Position numbers and translations under genes: made by a program. From Mucilaginibacter oryzae (lineage in GTDB: Bacteria; Bacteroidota; Bacteroidia; Sphingobacteriales; Sphingobacteriaceae), in NCBI RefSeq assembly GCF_003148845.1, contig NZ_QGHA01000008.1, forward strand, positions 62,001 through 126,000: a stretch of DNA of 64,000 nt, read 5' to 3'. Below, one piece after another: positions 35,324 to 44,460 of this stretch (position 1 is its first letter; every line of letters begins with the position of its first letter). The notes below the pieces were generated by a model. It did no database searches. It was not told the origin of the DNA and saw nothing but the letters and a program-made list of their open reading frames with translations.

Positions 35324-35743
35324 ATGATGATACATATAACGCGCAAAGAACATTTTAATGCCGCTCACCGGATGTACCGTGAGGAATGGAGCGCTGAAAA
35401 AAACTTTGAGGTGTTTGGCAAATGCGCCAACCCCAACTGGCATGGCCATAATTACAACCTGTTTGTAACGGTGAAAGGCGAGATTACCCACGCTACCGGT
35501 TACCTGATTGACCTGAAAGAGCTCAAAGCCATAATTAACGAGTACGTGATCGAGAAGCTGGACCATAAAAACATTAACAAGGATGTTGATTTTATGGCAG
35601 GCAAAATGGCATCGACCGAGTTACTTTGCATCGAGATATTTAACCAGTTAAAAGGCCCTATCGAAGCTTACGAAGGTGTGTTTTTACACTCTGTTAAACT
35701 GTACGAAACCGAAAATAATTCTGCCGAGTACTTTGGCGGTTAA
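35324..35743 (+). CDS. queD: 6-carboxytetrahydropterin synthase / PTPS family
   Basis: This family converts 7,8-dihydroneopterin triphosphate to 6-carboxy-tetrahydropterin (QueD) or pyruvoyl-tetrahydropterin. Zinc ligands are His in EHFNAAHRM and the pair in NWHGHNYNL; the catalytic Cys is in FGKCANPNWHG; the catalytic His is in KLDHKNINKD and the pterin-binding Glu in YETENNSAEY. I start at ATG 35324 (MMIHITRKEHF) because the longer frame would start before the promoter box. The product has 139 residues. folE follows after nine bases and makes its substrate, which suggests queuosine/7-deazaguanine or pterin supply. Confidence 0.9.
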   Translation: MMIHITRKEHFNAAHRMYREEWSAEKNFEVFGKCANPNWHGHNYNLFVTVKGEITHATGYLIDLKELKAIINEYVIEKLDHKNINKDVDFMAGKMASTELLCIEIFNQLKGPIEAYEGVFLHSVKLYETENNSAEYFGG

Positions 35744-35752
35744 TTTTTTACC

Positions 35753-36394
35753 ATGAGCGATTCACAATTTAGCCAGGATACCGACGATGACGACTTCGGC
35801 GGGTACATCAAAATAGACCGTTATAACCAGGAACGCATAGATAGCCTAAAAACCGATTACCATAACGTGCTTACACAAATTGGCGAAGACCCCGGGCGTG
35901 AAGGTTTACTAAAAACCCCCGAGCGTGTGGCCAAAGCCATGCTGTACCTTACGCACGGCTACGAGCTTAACGCCGAAGAGATCCTGAACTCGGCCAAGTT
36001 TAAAGAAGATTACAGCCAGATGGTGGTGGTAAAGGATATTGAAGTGTACTCGATGTGTGAGCACCACATGCTGCCCTTTTTTGGTAAGGCCCATGTTGCC
36101 TACATCCCTAACGGGCATGTGGTTGGGCTGAGTAAAATACCGCGGGTGGTTGATGTTTTTGCCCGCCGCCTGCAGGTGCAGGAACGTTTAACCAACCAGA
36201 TACGCGATTGTATTCAGCAAACCCTGAACCCAATAGGCGTAGGTGTAGTAATTGAGTGCCGCCACCTGTGCATGAGCATGCGCGGCGTACAAAAGCAAAA
36301 CTCGGTAACCACCACATCGGCCTTTACCGGCGAGTTTCTGAAAGAAAAAACAAGAACAGAGTTTTTAAATTTAATAAGTTCGAAGTTAAGTTAA
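35753..36394 (+). CDS. folE: GTP cyclohydrolase I
   Basis: FolE converts GTP to 7,8-dihydroneopterin triphosphate, the first step of folate and of 7-deazaguanine synthesis. Zinc-binding sites are EVYSMCEHHMLPFFGKAHV and ECRHLCMSMRGVQKQNS; GLSKIPRVVDVFARRLQVQE is the conserved substrate segment. The 213 residues include a disordered acidic N-terminus (SQDTDDDDFGG). It is the second gene of queD-folE with a nine-base spacer. The downstream fabD lies 90 bases on, behind two G/C hairpins. Confidence 0.97.
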   Translation: MSDSQFSQDTDDDDFGGYIKIDRYNQERIDSLKTDYHNVLTQIGEDPGREGLLKTPERVAKAMLYLTHGYELNAEEILNSAKFKEDYSQMVVVKDIEVYSMCEHHMLPFFGKAHVAYIPNGHVVGLSKIPRVVDVFARRLQVQERLTNQIRDCIQQTLNPIGVGVVIECRHLCMSMRGVQKQNSVTTTSAFTGEFLKEKTRTEFLNLISSKLS

Positions 36395-36402
36395 GCCCTC
36401 AG

Positions 36403-36474
36403 GCCCCCCGAAGGGGGTGCGAGGAGCAGAAATTTTATTATAAACACTAAACAAAAATTCCCCCTTTAGGGGGG
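36403..36474. repeat. Two poly-C/poly-G hairpins between folE and fabD
   Basis: GGCCCCCCGAAGGGGG (36402-36417) and CCCCCTTTAGGGGG (36460-36473) are short hairpins with runs of five to six C and G. A further G-run, GGTAGGGGG, ends at 36481, four bases before the fabD ATG. Similar C/G units are frequent between genes in this bacterial group; the second could affect fabD translation. Confidence 0.55.
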
Positions 36475-36484
36475 TAGGGGGCTA

Positions 36485-37372
36485 ATGAACGCATATATTT
36501 TCCCGGGCCAGGGCGCCCAGTTTTCGGGTATGGGTAAAGACCTGTACGAGCAATCAGAGCAAGCACGCGAGCTGTTTGAAAAAGCTAACGACATTTTGGG
36601 TTTCCGCATTACCGATGTAATGTTTGAGGGCACTGCAGATGATCTGGTGCAAACCAACGTTACCCAGCCAGCCATTTTTTTACATTCAACCATTTTAGCC
36701 ACTGTTTTGGGCGATGATTTTAAGCCGGAAATGGTTGCCGGCCACTCGTTAGGCGAATTTTCGGCGCTGGTTGCCGCCGGTGCATTATCGTTTGAGGATG
36801 GGCTTAAGCTTGTTGCTGCCCGCGCCAACGCCATGCAAAAAGCCTGCGAGATCCAGCCATCAACCATGGCCGCTATTTTAGGTTTGGACGATTTTACTGT
36901 TGAAGATATTTGCGAGCGTATTAGCGAAGTAGTTGTGCCGGCAAATTACAACTGCCCAGGCCAGCTGGTAATATCAGGTTCCATTGCCGGTATTGACGAA
37001 GCCTGCGCGAAAATGACCGAAGCCGGAGCCAAACGCGCGCTGAAGCTAAAAGTTGGCGGTGCGTTCCACTCGCCGTTGATGGAAGCCGCAAGGGTTGAAC
37101 TTGAAGCAGCCATAGTAGCAACAGAGATCAAAGCCCCGGTATGCCCTATCTATCAAAATATAGATGCCAAACCATATACCGATCCGGAATTGATCAAGAA
37201 AAACCTGATTGCCCAGCTTACCGGCGCCGTTAGGTGGACACAAACCGTACAGCATATGCTGGAAGACGGCGCCACCTCATTTACCGAAGTAGGGCCAGGC
37301 AACGTTTTGCAGGGACTGGTAAAAAAGGTTGATAAAACAGCCATTACCGCCAGCGCCGCACTGCCGCAATAA
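36485..37372 (+). CDS. fabD: Malonyl CoA-acyl carrier protein transacylase
   Basis: FabD loads malonyl groups onto acyl carrier protein for fatty acid synthesis. The active-site Ser is in VAGHSLGEFSALVAAG, the N-terminal oxyanion motif is FPGQGAQFSGMG, and the catalytic His is in GGAFHSPLM. The length, 295 residues, is slightly below the E. coli protein (309). It stands alone here, not next to other fab genes, and is followed by a hairpin at 37381. Confidence 0.97.
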   Translation: MNAYIFPGQGAQFSGMGKDLYEQSEQARELFEKANDILGFRITDVMFEGTADDLVQTNVTQPAIFLHSTILATVLGDDFKPEMVAGHSLGEFSALVAAGALSFEDGLKLVAARANAMQKACEIQPSTMAAILGLDDFTVEDICERISEVVVPANYNCPGQLVISGSIAGIDEACAKMTEAGAKRALKLKVGGAFHSPLMEAARVELEAAIVATEIKAPVCPIYQNIDAKPYTDPELIKKNLIAQLTGAVRWTQTVQHMLEDGATSFTEVGPGNVLQGLVKKVDKTAITASAALPQ

Positions 37373-37380
37373 TTTTTTTT

Positions 37381-37408
37381 AAGGGCCGCAATCAACATTG
37401 TGGCCCTT
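37381..37408 (+). terminator. Hairpin after fabD
   Basis: AAGGGCCGCA (37381-37390) pairs with TGTGGCCCTT (37399-37408) with one G-T pair. A T8 run just before it (37373-37380) would serve the other strand, while the plus side continues GCTTTTG. It lies eight bases after the stop. Confidence 0.6.
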
Positions 37409-37461
37409 GCTTTTGTTATAGGCGTTGTAACAAAATAAAAATTTATATTTATAGCTATCAC

Positions 37462-40400
37462 TTGACCACCTCCGGAAAAATACGCCTTTTACTTGCCCTG
37501 CTTGTTGTTACTTTGCTGGCAACAGCTATTATTGTTCAAAAAACATATACGCCTGCAAACAGCCTGGTTCAATCGGCACGCAAGCTTGAAGATAACCTGC
37601 ATAAAAAAGAGGCTTACGTAAGTGAACAGCTAAACAACCCCGCAAAGTTTAAAAAACTGGTAAGCCTGCGTACCAATGAACAGGGTGCGCTTGACGCCAT
37701 TAATGAATTCACTACCAATCATAACCTCTGGTTCCTGGTACTCACCAATAACCGCTTAAGCTTTTGGAGCGGCATCAAGGTTTTGCCCGATAGTGCCGCC
37801 ATGATCAAAGAGGGCTACTCATTTATAAAAAGGCCCAATGGTTATTATGAAACGGTGCGCCGTACAGAAGGCAGCTCATCTGTAATTTTCTTTATCCCGG
37901 TAAAAGCAAATTACGCTTTCGAAAACAGGTACCTCAAAAACCGCTTTTCGAAAGAGCTGCTTAACGAAGATAATATAGATATAGCCGATTTTACGGATAT
38001 CAACGTTTACGAAATCCATAGCAGTAAAAACGATTACCTGTTTTCGGTAAGGCTTAAGCCTAATGTTAACGATAACACCTTAGCTTACTACGAGTTTTTG
38101 CTTTGGCTGTCGGGCATCCTGGCCTTATGCGTACTTGTTCACAGTCTGTTAAAGCTGCTGGCCGGTAAGGGATATGTAATATTATCCGTTGCGTTGCTGG
38201 CTCTATTCATTGTGGTGCTCAGGTTTATCAACCTGTATCACAACCTTCCGGATCTGAGCGACAAGCTTGACCTATTTAACCCCGAATTTTATGCTTCAAG
38301 CGCTATTTACCCGTCATTGGGCGATTTATGTATCAATATATTGCTTATTTTTTGGCTGGTATGCTTTACCTACAGGCAACGCGCCCGCCTGCTGAACGAT
38401 GTGCAGGATAAATTGATTGGCTATATCATTGTTATAGCTTCAATATTATTGCTGATAGCCGTATCAACATCATTGTTACGGTTGTTTTATGGCCTGGTTA
38501 TCAACTCAAACATAAGTTTCGATGTAAATAATGTGCTTAGCTTAACCGGTTTCAGCGTGATTGGTGTGCTGATGCTTTGTTTTAGCTTTTTAATATTTTA
38601 CCTGGTTAACGAAATTGTTTTAACCATATGCCTCAGGCTTACTGTACCACGGTTGCACCAGGCAATCCTGCTTTTGTTGGGTGTGACGTTAACCACCGCG
38701 GTTACGGCCTATTACCACGAGTTTACAGTTTTTTATATTTTGTGGATGGTGATGGTGATTATACGGGCGTACGACTTTATCTATTACAAAGAACAGCTTT
38801 TTGCCGCCTCGTTTTTAAGCATCGTATTTATCTGCGCTATGATAGCCGCGATAAAACTGAGCCATTTTGAAGATTTAAAAGAGCACGAAACCCGTAAGGC
38901 CCTCATCCAGAAACTCGAACTACCCGACGATACCGAGGCCGATCAAATATTCAAGAAAATTGAAACCCAGATCATTGCTGATACTGCCATACTTAAATAC
39001 TTCGCCAACGGCACCCATAATGGCGATTACCTGAAAAACCGTTTTCAAAAGCTTTATTTTGATGGCTACCTGTCAAAATATGAATTCAGGGTACATGAGT
39101 ATGATGCCAATGATGAGCCTACATCGGATGATAAAAACTACTCGCTTAATGTTTTTAAAGACCTGGTGGTTTATAGTTCATTTAAAGTATCAGATTACTT
39201 TTACCGCGAAAACGAATCGTTCGGCTTCCAGAATTATTTTGCCATACTGCCTGTTACCAACAAAGGGAAACAGCTGGGCACCATTGTTATCGAATTAAAA
39301 TCAAAACCCCTGCAATCGTTTAGCGCTTTTCCTGAATTGCTGATAGATGGTAACCTGAACCGGGAAGACGATTTTAAAGATTACTCGTACGCGTTTTACA
39401 GCGACAATAAACTACTGAGCCAGCGCGGCGCTTATGTTTACTCGCGCAATAACAACGAGTTTAAAGGCGAATTAAAAAAATATCTGATCAAAACCACCCG
39501 GAGCCGCAGCGCAACCTGGTATAAAAGGTTTACAACTTACAGTCACCTTATTTATAAGCCCAGCCAACGCAACCTGATTGTTGTGAGTAAAGAAGAAAAC
39601 TCCCTTTATTATGGTGTTACTTCGTTAACCTTCTTTTTAGTGGTGCTGCTCATTTTCAGCGCGGTTATCATTACCATCCGCTGGTTGTGGGCACGAATCA
39701 AAATACTCAATATTGCCGAAGACGGGGTTAAGTTCAAATTCAGGATAAATTTTGATAAGCTGCTGTATAAAACCCGCATCCAGATCTCGATGATACTTGC
39801 CGTGGTTATTACGCTGGTATTGGTTGGTTTTATCACCTTTTTATCTATCAGCAACCAATATTACAGCCAGCAGGAAAAAATGATCAGGGATAAAATTACC
39901 CGCATTTCCGCTACGCTTGAAAATGGCATTTTCACTAAATACATTGAACATGTTGATGAGGAAAGCCAGGTACATTTTAATGAACTGGCCAATACCTACG
40001 CAACAGATCTTACCTTGTTTGATACCACAGGTGTACCGCTGTTAACCACCCAGCCCAAAATTTACGAATACGGCCTGGTTGCTAAACGCATGAACGCCCG
40101 GGCGTTTATTAATTTAAACGGGCTGCAAAAAACCGGCTTTGTTAACGACGAGAAAATTGGCGATTTAAATTACAAAACAGCTTACGCGCCTATAACTATA
40201 CCAAATACTTATAAAACCGTAGCCTACATCCAGCTGCCTTATTTTAGTAATGAAACTGATTATCGCGAGCGCATAAGTTCATTGCTTAATGTAATGATAA
40301 ACGTTTACGCTATAGTGTTTATAGCTATAGGTTTGTTTGCCATTATCATAGCCCGGCAAATAACCGCGCCGCTCAATTTTATACAGCAAAGCTTAAGTAA

Positions 40401-41199
40401 AACCATCTATGGTAAAAAGAACGAGCAGATCAAATGGTCGCGCGATGATGAGATCGGGGCGCTGGTGAAGGAGTATAATAAAATGATCTCGGCATTAGAA
40501 AACAGCGCCCAGCGACTGGCCCAGTCAGAAAGGGAAAGCGCCTGGCGCGAAATGGCCAAACAGGTAGCGCACGAAATTAAAAACCCTTTAACACCCTTAA
40601 AGTTGGGCTTGCAGCTGCTTGATAAATCGTGGAAGGATAAAGACCCTAAGTTTGACCAGAAATTTGAGCGTTTCAGCAAATCATTTGTTGAGCAAATTGA
40701 AAGTTTGTCGTCTATCGCGTCGGAGTTTTCGGCCTTTGCCAAAATGCCCGATACCAAAATTGAGCAGATAGATGTTTTCCAGATGCTTAACCAGGCTGTT
40801 ACCATTTTTAAGCAGATGGACAGCGTATTTATCGCCTATATGCAGCCTGCCGCCCCATTTATTATCAACGCCGACCGCGATCAGCTATTGCGCTGCTTTA
40901 ACAACCTGCTTAAAAATGCTATCGAGGCCACACCTCCCGGCAGGCAATGCATTATTGAGGTAAACTATCTGGTTACCAGTAAAAACATCCTGCTTACCAT
41001 AAAAGACAACGGCAACGGCATCCCCGAAGAAATGCGCGAAAAGATTTTCGAACCCAACTTTACAACCAAAAGTTCGGGCACGGGCCTGGGCCTTGCCTTT
41101 ATCAAAAACTCCATCGAGAACGCCAGCGGCAAAATTTGGTTCGAAACTACCATTGGCGTAGGTACTACGTTTTATTTGAGTTTACCTGCGGCTTCCTGA
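37462..41199 (+). CDS. Large polytopic NtrY-like sensor histidine kinase
   Basis: The 1245-residue kinase has about nine helices in the first 460 residues (starting LLLALLVVTLLATAIIVQK), a soluble sensing stretch to about 720, further helices (LTFFLVVLLIFSAVIITI; ISMILAVVITLVLVGFITFL), an extracytoplasmic segment, a last helix (YAIVFIAIGLFAIIIA), HAMP, and HisKA with His1037 in QVAHEIKNPLTPLKL. The ATPase domain shows NLLKNAIEA, DNGNGIPEE and SSGTGLGLAF. The start is TTG: the frame has no ATG nearby and the hydrophobic N-terminus follows at once. No response regulator is adjacent. The signal is unknown. Confidence 0.92.
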   Translation: MTTSGKIRLLLALLVVTLLATAIIVQKTYTPANSLVQSARKLEDNLHKKEAYVSEQLNNPAKFKKLVSLRTNEQGALDAINEFTTNHNLWFLVLTNNRLSFWSGIKVLPDSAAMIKEGYSFIKRPNGYYETVRRTEGSSSVIFFIPVKANYAFENRYLKNRFSKELLNEDNIDIADFTDINVYEIHSSKNDYLFSVRLKPNVNDNTLAYYEFLLWLSGILALCVLVHSLLKLLAGKGYVILSVALLALFIVVLRFINLYHNLPDLSDKLDLFNPEFYASSAIYPSLGDLCINILLIFWLVCFTYRQRARLLNDVQDKLIGYIIVIASILLLIAVSTSLLRLFYGLVINSNISFDVNNVLSLTGFSVIGVLMLCFSFLIFYLVNEIVLTICLRLTVPRLHQAILLLLGVTLTTAVTAYYHEFTVFYILWMVMVIIRAYDFIYYKEQLFAASFLSIVFICAMIAAIKLSHFEDLKEHETRKALIQKLELPDDTEADQIFKKIETQIIADTAILKYFANGTHNGDYLKNRFQKLYFDGYLSKYEFRVHEYDANDEPTSDDKNYSLNVFKDLVVYSSFKVSDYFYRENESFGFQNYFAILPVTNKGKQLGTIVIELKSKPLQSFSAFPELLIDGNLNREDDFKDYSYAFYSDNKLLSQRGAYVYSRNNNEFKGELKKYLIKTTRSRSATWYKRFTTYSHLIYKPSQRNLIVVSKEENSLYYGVTSLTFFLVVLLIFSAVIITIRWLWARIKILNIAEDGVKFKFRINFDKLLYKTRIQISMILAVVITLVLVGFITFLSISNQYYSQQEKMIRDKITRISATLENGIFTKYIEHVDEESQVHFNELANTYATDLTLFDTTGVPLLTTQPKIYEYGLVAKRMNARAFINLNGLQKTGFVNDEKIGDLNYKTAYAPITIPNTYKTVAYIQLPYFSNETDYRERISSLLNVMINVYAIVFIAIGLFAIIIARQITAPLNFIQQSLSKTIYGKKNEQIKWSRDDEIGALVKEYNKMISALENSAQRLAQSERESAWREMAKQVAHEIKNPLTPLKLGLQLLDKSWKDKDPKFDQKFERFSKSFVEQIESLSSIASEFSAFAKMPDTKIEQIDVFQMLNQAVTIFKQMDSVFIAYMQPAAPFIINADRDQLLRCFNNLLKNAIEATPPGRQCIIEVNYLVTSKNILLTIKDNGNGIPEEMREKIFEPNFTTKSSGTGLGLAFIKNSIENASGKIWFETTIGVGTTFYLSLPAAS

Positions 41200-41207
41200 G
41201 TTTGAAA

Positions 41208-41309
41208 GGATAAAGGTAAAAGGCGAAAGGTAAAAGGAAGACCAGCCCTTTAGGTGAAAGAGTTGCCGTGAGTAAAAAGCCTTTCGCCTTTTACCTTTCG
41301 CCCTTAACC
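41208..41309. terminator. Heptamer inverted repeat, locus F (convergent genes)
   Basis: Left array 41208-41242 (GGATAAA, GGTAAAA, GGCGAAA, GGTAAAA, GGAAGAC) faces right array 41282-41309 (TTTCGCC, TTTTACC, TTTCGCC, CTTAACC). Twenty or more positions can pair. It separates the ends of the kinase gene and the opposite yfiT-like gene and overlaps the latter's stop codon by one base. Words equal those at locus E. Confidence 0.85.
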
Positions 41310-41845
41310 TACTTCACAGCAAATGTCTTCACCGTTTCGGTAACGTGCGCCAAATGGTGGCGGCTATGCCACGAATAGGTGGCGAGGCATTTTTTAAGCG
41401 ATATAGTATCGCCCGACGCGGGATGTACAAAGGTGCGTTCCCATTCGTTTTCAGTAAAACTTTCAAAAAGGGTAACCATATGTTGATGGATACCTTCCAG
41501 CATTTTGATTGAAGGTTCAACCGGCAGGCGATAATCGGGCAGCAGGGCCCAGTCGGCCTCTTCATAAGGCTTTATAACCGGATTATTTTCGGTAAGGGCG
41601 AGTTTAATCCGGGTGATGGAATTCATATGGCTGTCGGCCAAATGATGGATCACCTGGCGCAATGTCCAGCCACCGGTACGGTAAGGGGTGTCAAGCTCCT
41701 GGTAGTTAAGACCGGCAATGGCATGCCTTAACTTGCCAGGCAGGGTGGCTATATCATCAATCCAGCCGCGTAAATCAGCAGAAGTGTAAGAAACCGGGGA
41801 TACAAACCTCCCGATAGGATATCGCATTTGTTCGTCTGTAAGCAT
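41309..41845 (-). CDS. DinB/YfiT-family metal-dependent transferase
   Basis: The 178-residue protein fits the YfiT group of the DinB superfamily, annotated as bacillithiol transferases or metal-dependent hydrolases. It begins MRYPIGRF and has metal-binding His clusters in RQVIHHLADSHMNS and YSWHSRHHLAHV, with TGGWTLR before the first. The family is a four-helix bundle with one metal held by three His. It may detoxify electrophiles using bacillithiol, which some Bacteroidota make. It is a single gene. Confidence 0.9.
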   Translation of the reverse strand: MLTDEQMRYPIGRFVSPVSYTSADLRGWIDDIATLPGKLRHAIAGLNYQELDTPYRTGGWTLRQVIHHLADSHMNSITRIKLALTENNPVIKPYEEADWALLPDYRLPVEPSIKMLEGIHQHMVTLFESFTENEWERTFVHPASGDTISLKKCLATYSWHSRHHLAHVTETVKTFAVK

Positions 41846-41935
41846 CGTATTAAAAAAAAATTAATGTAGTTATAATTTCATATAGCCACAAGCTTTTAGC
41901 CTATTTTAGCGTTTTACAGATTGTTAATTTAACTG

Positions 41936-43762
41936 ATGATAAAAAAGTTACTGTTGTTGCTGTTAATTTTTAATGATACAATATCCTTTGGCGAAACTAT
42001 TAAGACGGATATATTGGTAATAGGAGGCTCCGCCAGCGGAACAGCTGCAGCTATTCAGGGAGCCCGCAGCAAATTGAAAACCATGCTGATTGAGCAGGGC
42101 CCCTGGCTGGGTGGCAGCCTTACATCGGGCGGCATGTGCGTGGTTGAGGGCAACCGCAATTTACCCACCGGTATCTGGGGCGAATTCAGGCAGAGGGTGC
42201 GGGAGTTTTATGGTAAACCCCCAGGTTTTGATACCGCTTACAACGCGCCCCTGCGATTTGAACCCTATACCGGCGCGGCCATCCTCAAAAAAATTACCGA
42301 TACGGTAAAAAACCTCACGGTTAAACTAAACAGCCCTTTCATCTCCATAAAAAAAGATGGCACCGGCTGGGAGGTGATTGCCACAATTGAGGGGCGTACA
42401 ACCACCATCAAAGCCAAAGTGGTTATTGATGCCACCGAAACCGGCGATGTAGCAGCAAGTGCCGGTGAAACCTATGTATACGGCTTCGACGGCAAAAAGG
42501 AAACCGGTGAAACGCTGGCTACAGAAAGTTCGACCCGGATGCAGGATTTGAGCTGGATAGCTATTTTGAAAGATTACGGCCCGCAGGCAGATAAAACAGT
42601 TACTAAACCTGAGGGATATGATGCAGCTCGGTACGCTTGCCTCAAAACAAAAAACGTTAAGCAAATGCTTAGCATTGGCCGCCTGCCAAACGATAAGTAC
42701 ATGATAAACTGGACAGGATGCGGTAATGAGTTCCCCGTTACAGCGGCCGATTTGAAGCCCGAAAACCGGGAGGCCTTTTACGCCAAAGCCCGGCTGCACA
42801 CTTTGGGGTTAATATATTATTTACAAACAGAGCTTGGCTATAAAAACCTTGGCCTTGATGAAGGATTTACAACGCCCGATCACCTGCCTTATACCCCCTA
42901 CCTGCGTGAAGCAGGCCGGGCAACCAAAGGTTTGGTAAGGCTTACGCTTGATGATATTTATAAACCATATGATCGCGAATCAAAACTTTACCGCACGGCG
43001 ATAGCTGTGGGCGATGCTGATCCCGGTCAGCATTACACCGGCGAACCGGTACCATTGGTTGATTATCAACCGTTCCCGGCTTATGGTATCCCTCTCGGGG
43101 CTATCGTTTTAAAAGATCTGGATAATTTGCTGGTAACCGAAAAAGCGATGTCGGTAACGCACCTGGTAAATGCATGTACCATGTATCCCTCGGTACAAAT
43201 GGCCGTAGGGCAGGGAGCCGGGGCTACGGCGGCCTTCTGCGCGTTTTTCAAAACCACCACCAAAAACTTAAATGTAAGGATAATACAGGGCGAATTGCTT
43301 GATTTTAAAGCATGGATTATGCCTTTTGCTGATATCAGGCCAACCGATCCCTATTTCAGGGCCATACAACAAGTTGGGGCCTCCGGATTGCTGAAGGGTG
43401 TGCAAAAAGCTGATGGTAACAGCGCGAAAGTGATGTTTCAGCCAGATTCGCTGGTGGCCACTGCCGAAGTTGAGCCGGTACTAAAAGAAATTTATACCCG
43501 CGCTTTTTTATGGTTTAACCGCGAAAAGCCCGGTAAGGTATTTACCATAGGCAACCTGCTCTCCTTTATCAGCGAAACAACATTAACTGATCCGCGTACG
43601 CTGGAAACCGGCATGCAAAAAGCCTGGAAAGCTCAATATAAATTTAACTCGGATTTTGATTTGAAGCGGCCGGTAACCCGCAGGGAGTTTGCGATACTGG
43701 CTAACCGTTATTTTAATCCCTTCGCCCGCACGGTGGACATTACCGGGCGGATGGTGAATTAG
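41936..43762 (+). CDS. Secreted FAD-dependent oxidoreductase
   Basis: A 608-residue flavoprotein with a signal-like N-terminus (KKLLLLLLIFNDTISFGE) and the dinucleotide-binding motif ILVIGGSASGTAAAIQGARS. LGGSLTSGGMCVVEG and VVIDATETGDVAASAGE belong to the FAD_oxidored family (PF12831-like), found near polysaccharide genes in Bacteroidota. The C-terminal 120 residues carry an SLH-like or helical region (KRPVTRREFAILANRYFNP). The substrate cannot be told. It is a single gene; a facing repeat separates it from a Spy-like gene. Confidence 0.85.
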   Translation: MIKKLLLLLLIFNDTISFGETIKTDILVIGGSASGTAAAIQGARSKLKTMLIEQGPWLGGSLTSGGMCVVEGNRNLPTGIWGEFRQRVREFYGKPPGFDTAYNAPLRFEPYTGAAILKKITDTVKNLTVKLNSPFISIKKDGTGWEVIATIEGRTTTIKAKVVIDATETGDVAASAGETYVYGFDGKKETGETLATESSTRMQDLSWIAILKDYGPQADKTVTKPEGYDAARYACLKTKNVKQMLSIGRLPNDKYMINWTGCGNEFPVTAADLKPENREAFYAKARLHTLGLIYYLQTELGYKNLGLDEGFTTPDHLPYTPYLREAGRATKGLVRLTLDDIYKPYDRESKLYRTAIAVGDADPGQHYTGEPVPLVDYQPFPAYGIPLGAIVLKDLDNLLVTEKAMSVTHLVNACTMYPSVQMAVGQGAGATAAFCAFFKTTTKNLNVRIIQGELLDFKAWIMPFADIRPTDPYFRAIQQVGASGLLKGVQKADGNSAKVMFQPDSLVATAEVEPVLKEIYTRAFLWFNREKPGKVFTIGNLLSFISETTLTDPRTLETGMQKAWKAQYKFNSDFDLKRPVTRREFAILANRYFNPFARTVDITGRMVN

Positions 43763-43775
43763 CAGAAGCTATCAG

Positions 43776-43860
43776 ATTTAAAGATTGACAGGTTAATATA
43801 TTTTTGGCGGAAGCAATTGATATGCTGACCAAAAATTTTAACCTATCAATCTATTTAATT
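43776..43860. terminator. Inverted repeat between convergent genes, locus J
   Basis: ATTTAAAGATTGACAGGTTAA (43776-43796, 21 bases) faces TTAACCTATCAATCT followed by ATTTAATT (43838-43860). It pairs over about 20 bases and sits between two converging genes. The 7-mer period is only partly visible here. Confidence 0.65.
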
Positions 43861-43920
43861 ATTATACGGGTAGTATAATTTTAAGTGCCTGGTTTATCCC
43901 AGTCCTAAAATCGTGATGCT

Positions 43921-44292
43921 TTACTGCGCTGCCTTTTTAACGGCATCCTTCTTTGCCTTTTTTTCGGCTTTCATAGCGGCATATTCCTTTTTCTGTTCAG
44001 GCGTTAGCACTTTATCCAGTCTTTCCTGTGCCAGTTTTTTGATCTTTTGATCGGCCAGGTGACTTGTTTTTTTATCCTGTTTCAGTTTTTTCAAACTATC
44101 AATACTGTTAGCCTGTGCCAGCAAAATAGCATTCACTTTTTTAGTTTGGTCGGGGGTAAGTTTCAGGTGTTTTTCCAGGTGTTCGGTTTTATTGCCTGCT
44201 TTTTGAGCGGGTGTTTTCTCAACCTTATTTTGCGCGTTAGCCGCGAAGCTCAGGCCACCGGCAAGAGCCATAATCATCATTAATTTTTTCAT
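43921..44292 (-). CDS. Spy/CpxP-like secreted protein (123 aa)
   Basis: A signal peptide (MKKLMMIMALAGGLSFAANA) precedes a charged, Lys- and Gln-rich helical domain with KHLKLTPDQTKKVNAILLAQ and DKVLTPEQKKEYAAMK, the LTxxQ pattern of Spy/CpxP and DUF4890-type periplasmic chaperones. The C-terminus is a run of Lys/Ala residues. A similar gene lies at 58060-58422. Length is normal for such proteins. The stress it answers is not shown. Confidence 0.8.
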   Translation of the reverse strand: MKKLMMIMALAGGLSFAANAQNKVEKTPAQKAGNKTEHLEKHLKLTPDQTKKVNAILLAQANSIDSLKKLKQDKKTSHLADQKIKKLAQERLDKVLTPEQKKEYAAMKAEKKAKKDAVKKAAQ

Positions 44293-44460
44293 CGTTTTGG
44301 TTTTATTTAAACAACTAATCGTACTGACAATATAGCCTGGTTTTGGTTTAACCCTTTAAAAATTTAATTTCATTTTACATTTAAATTAAACCAAACCAAT
44401 TTTTGGGTGTCATACAAGCACCTGCAACAAAATTAATAGTTAAAAATATACCCGGATGTT

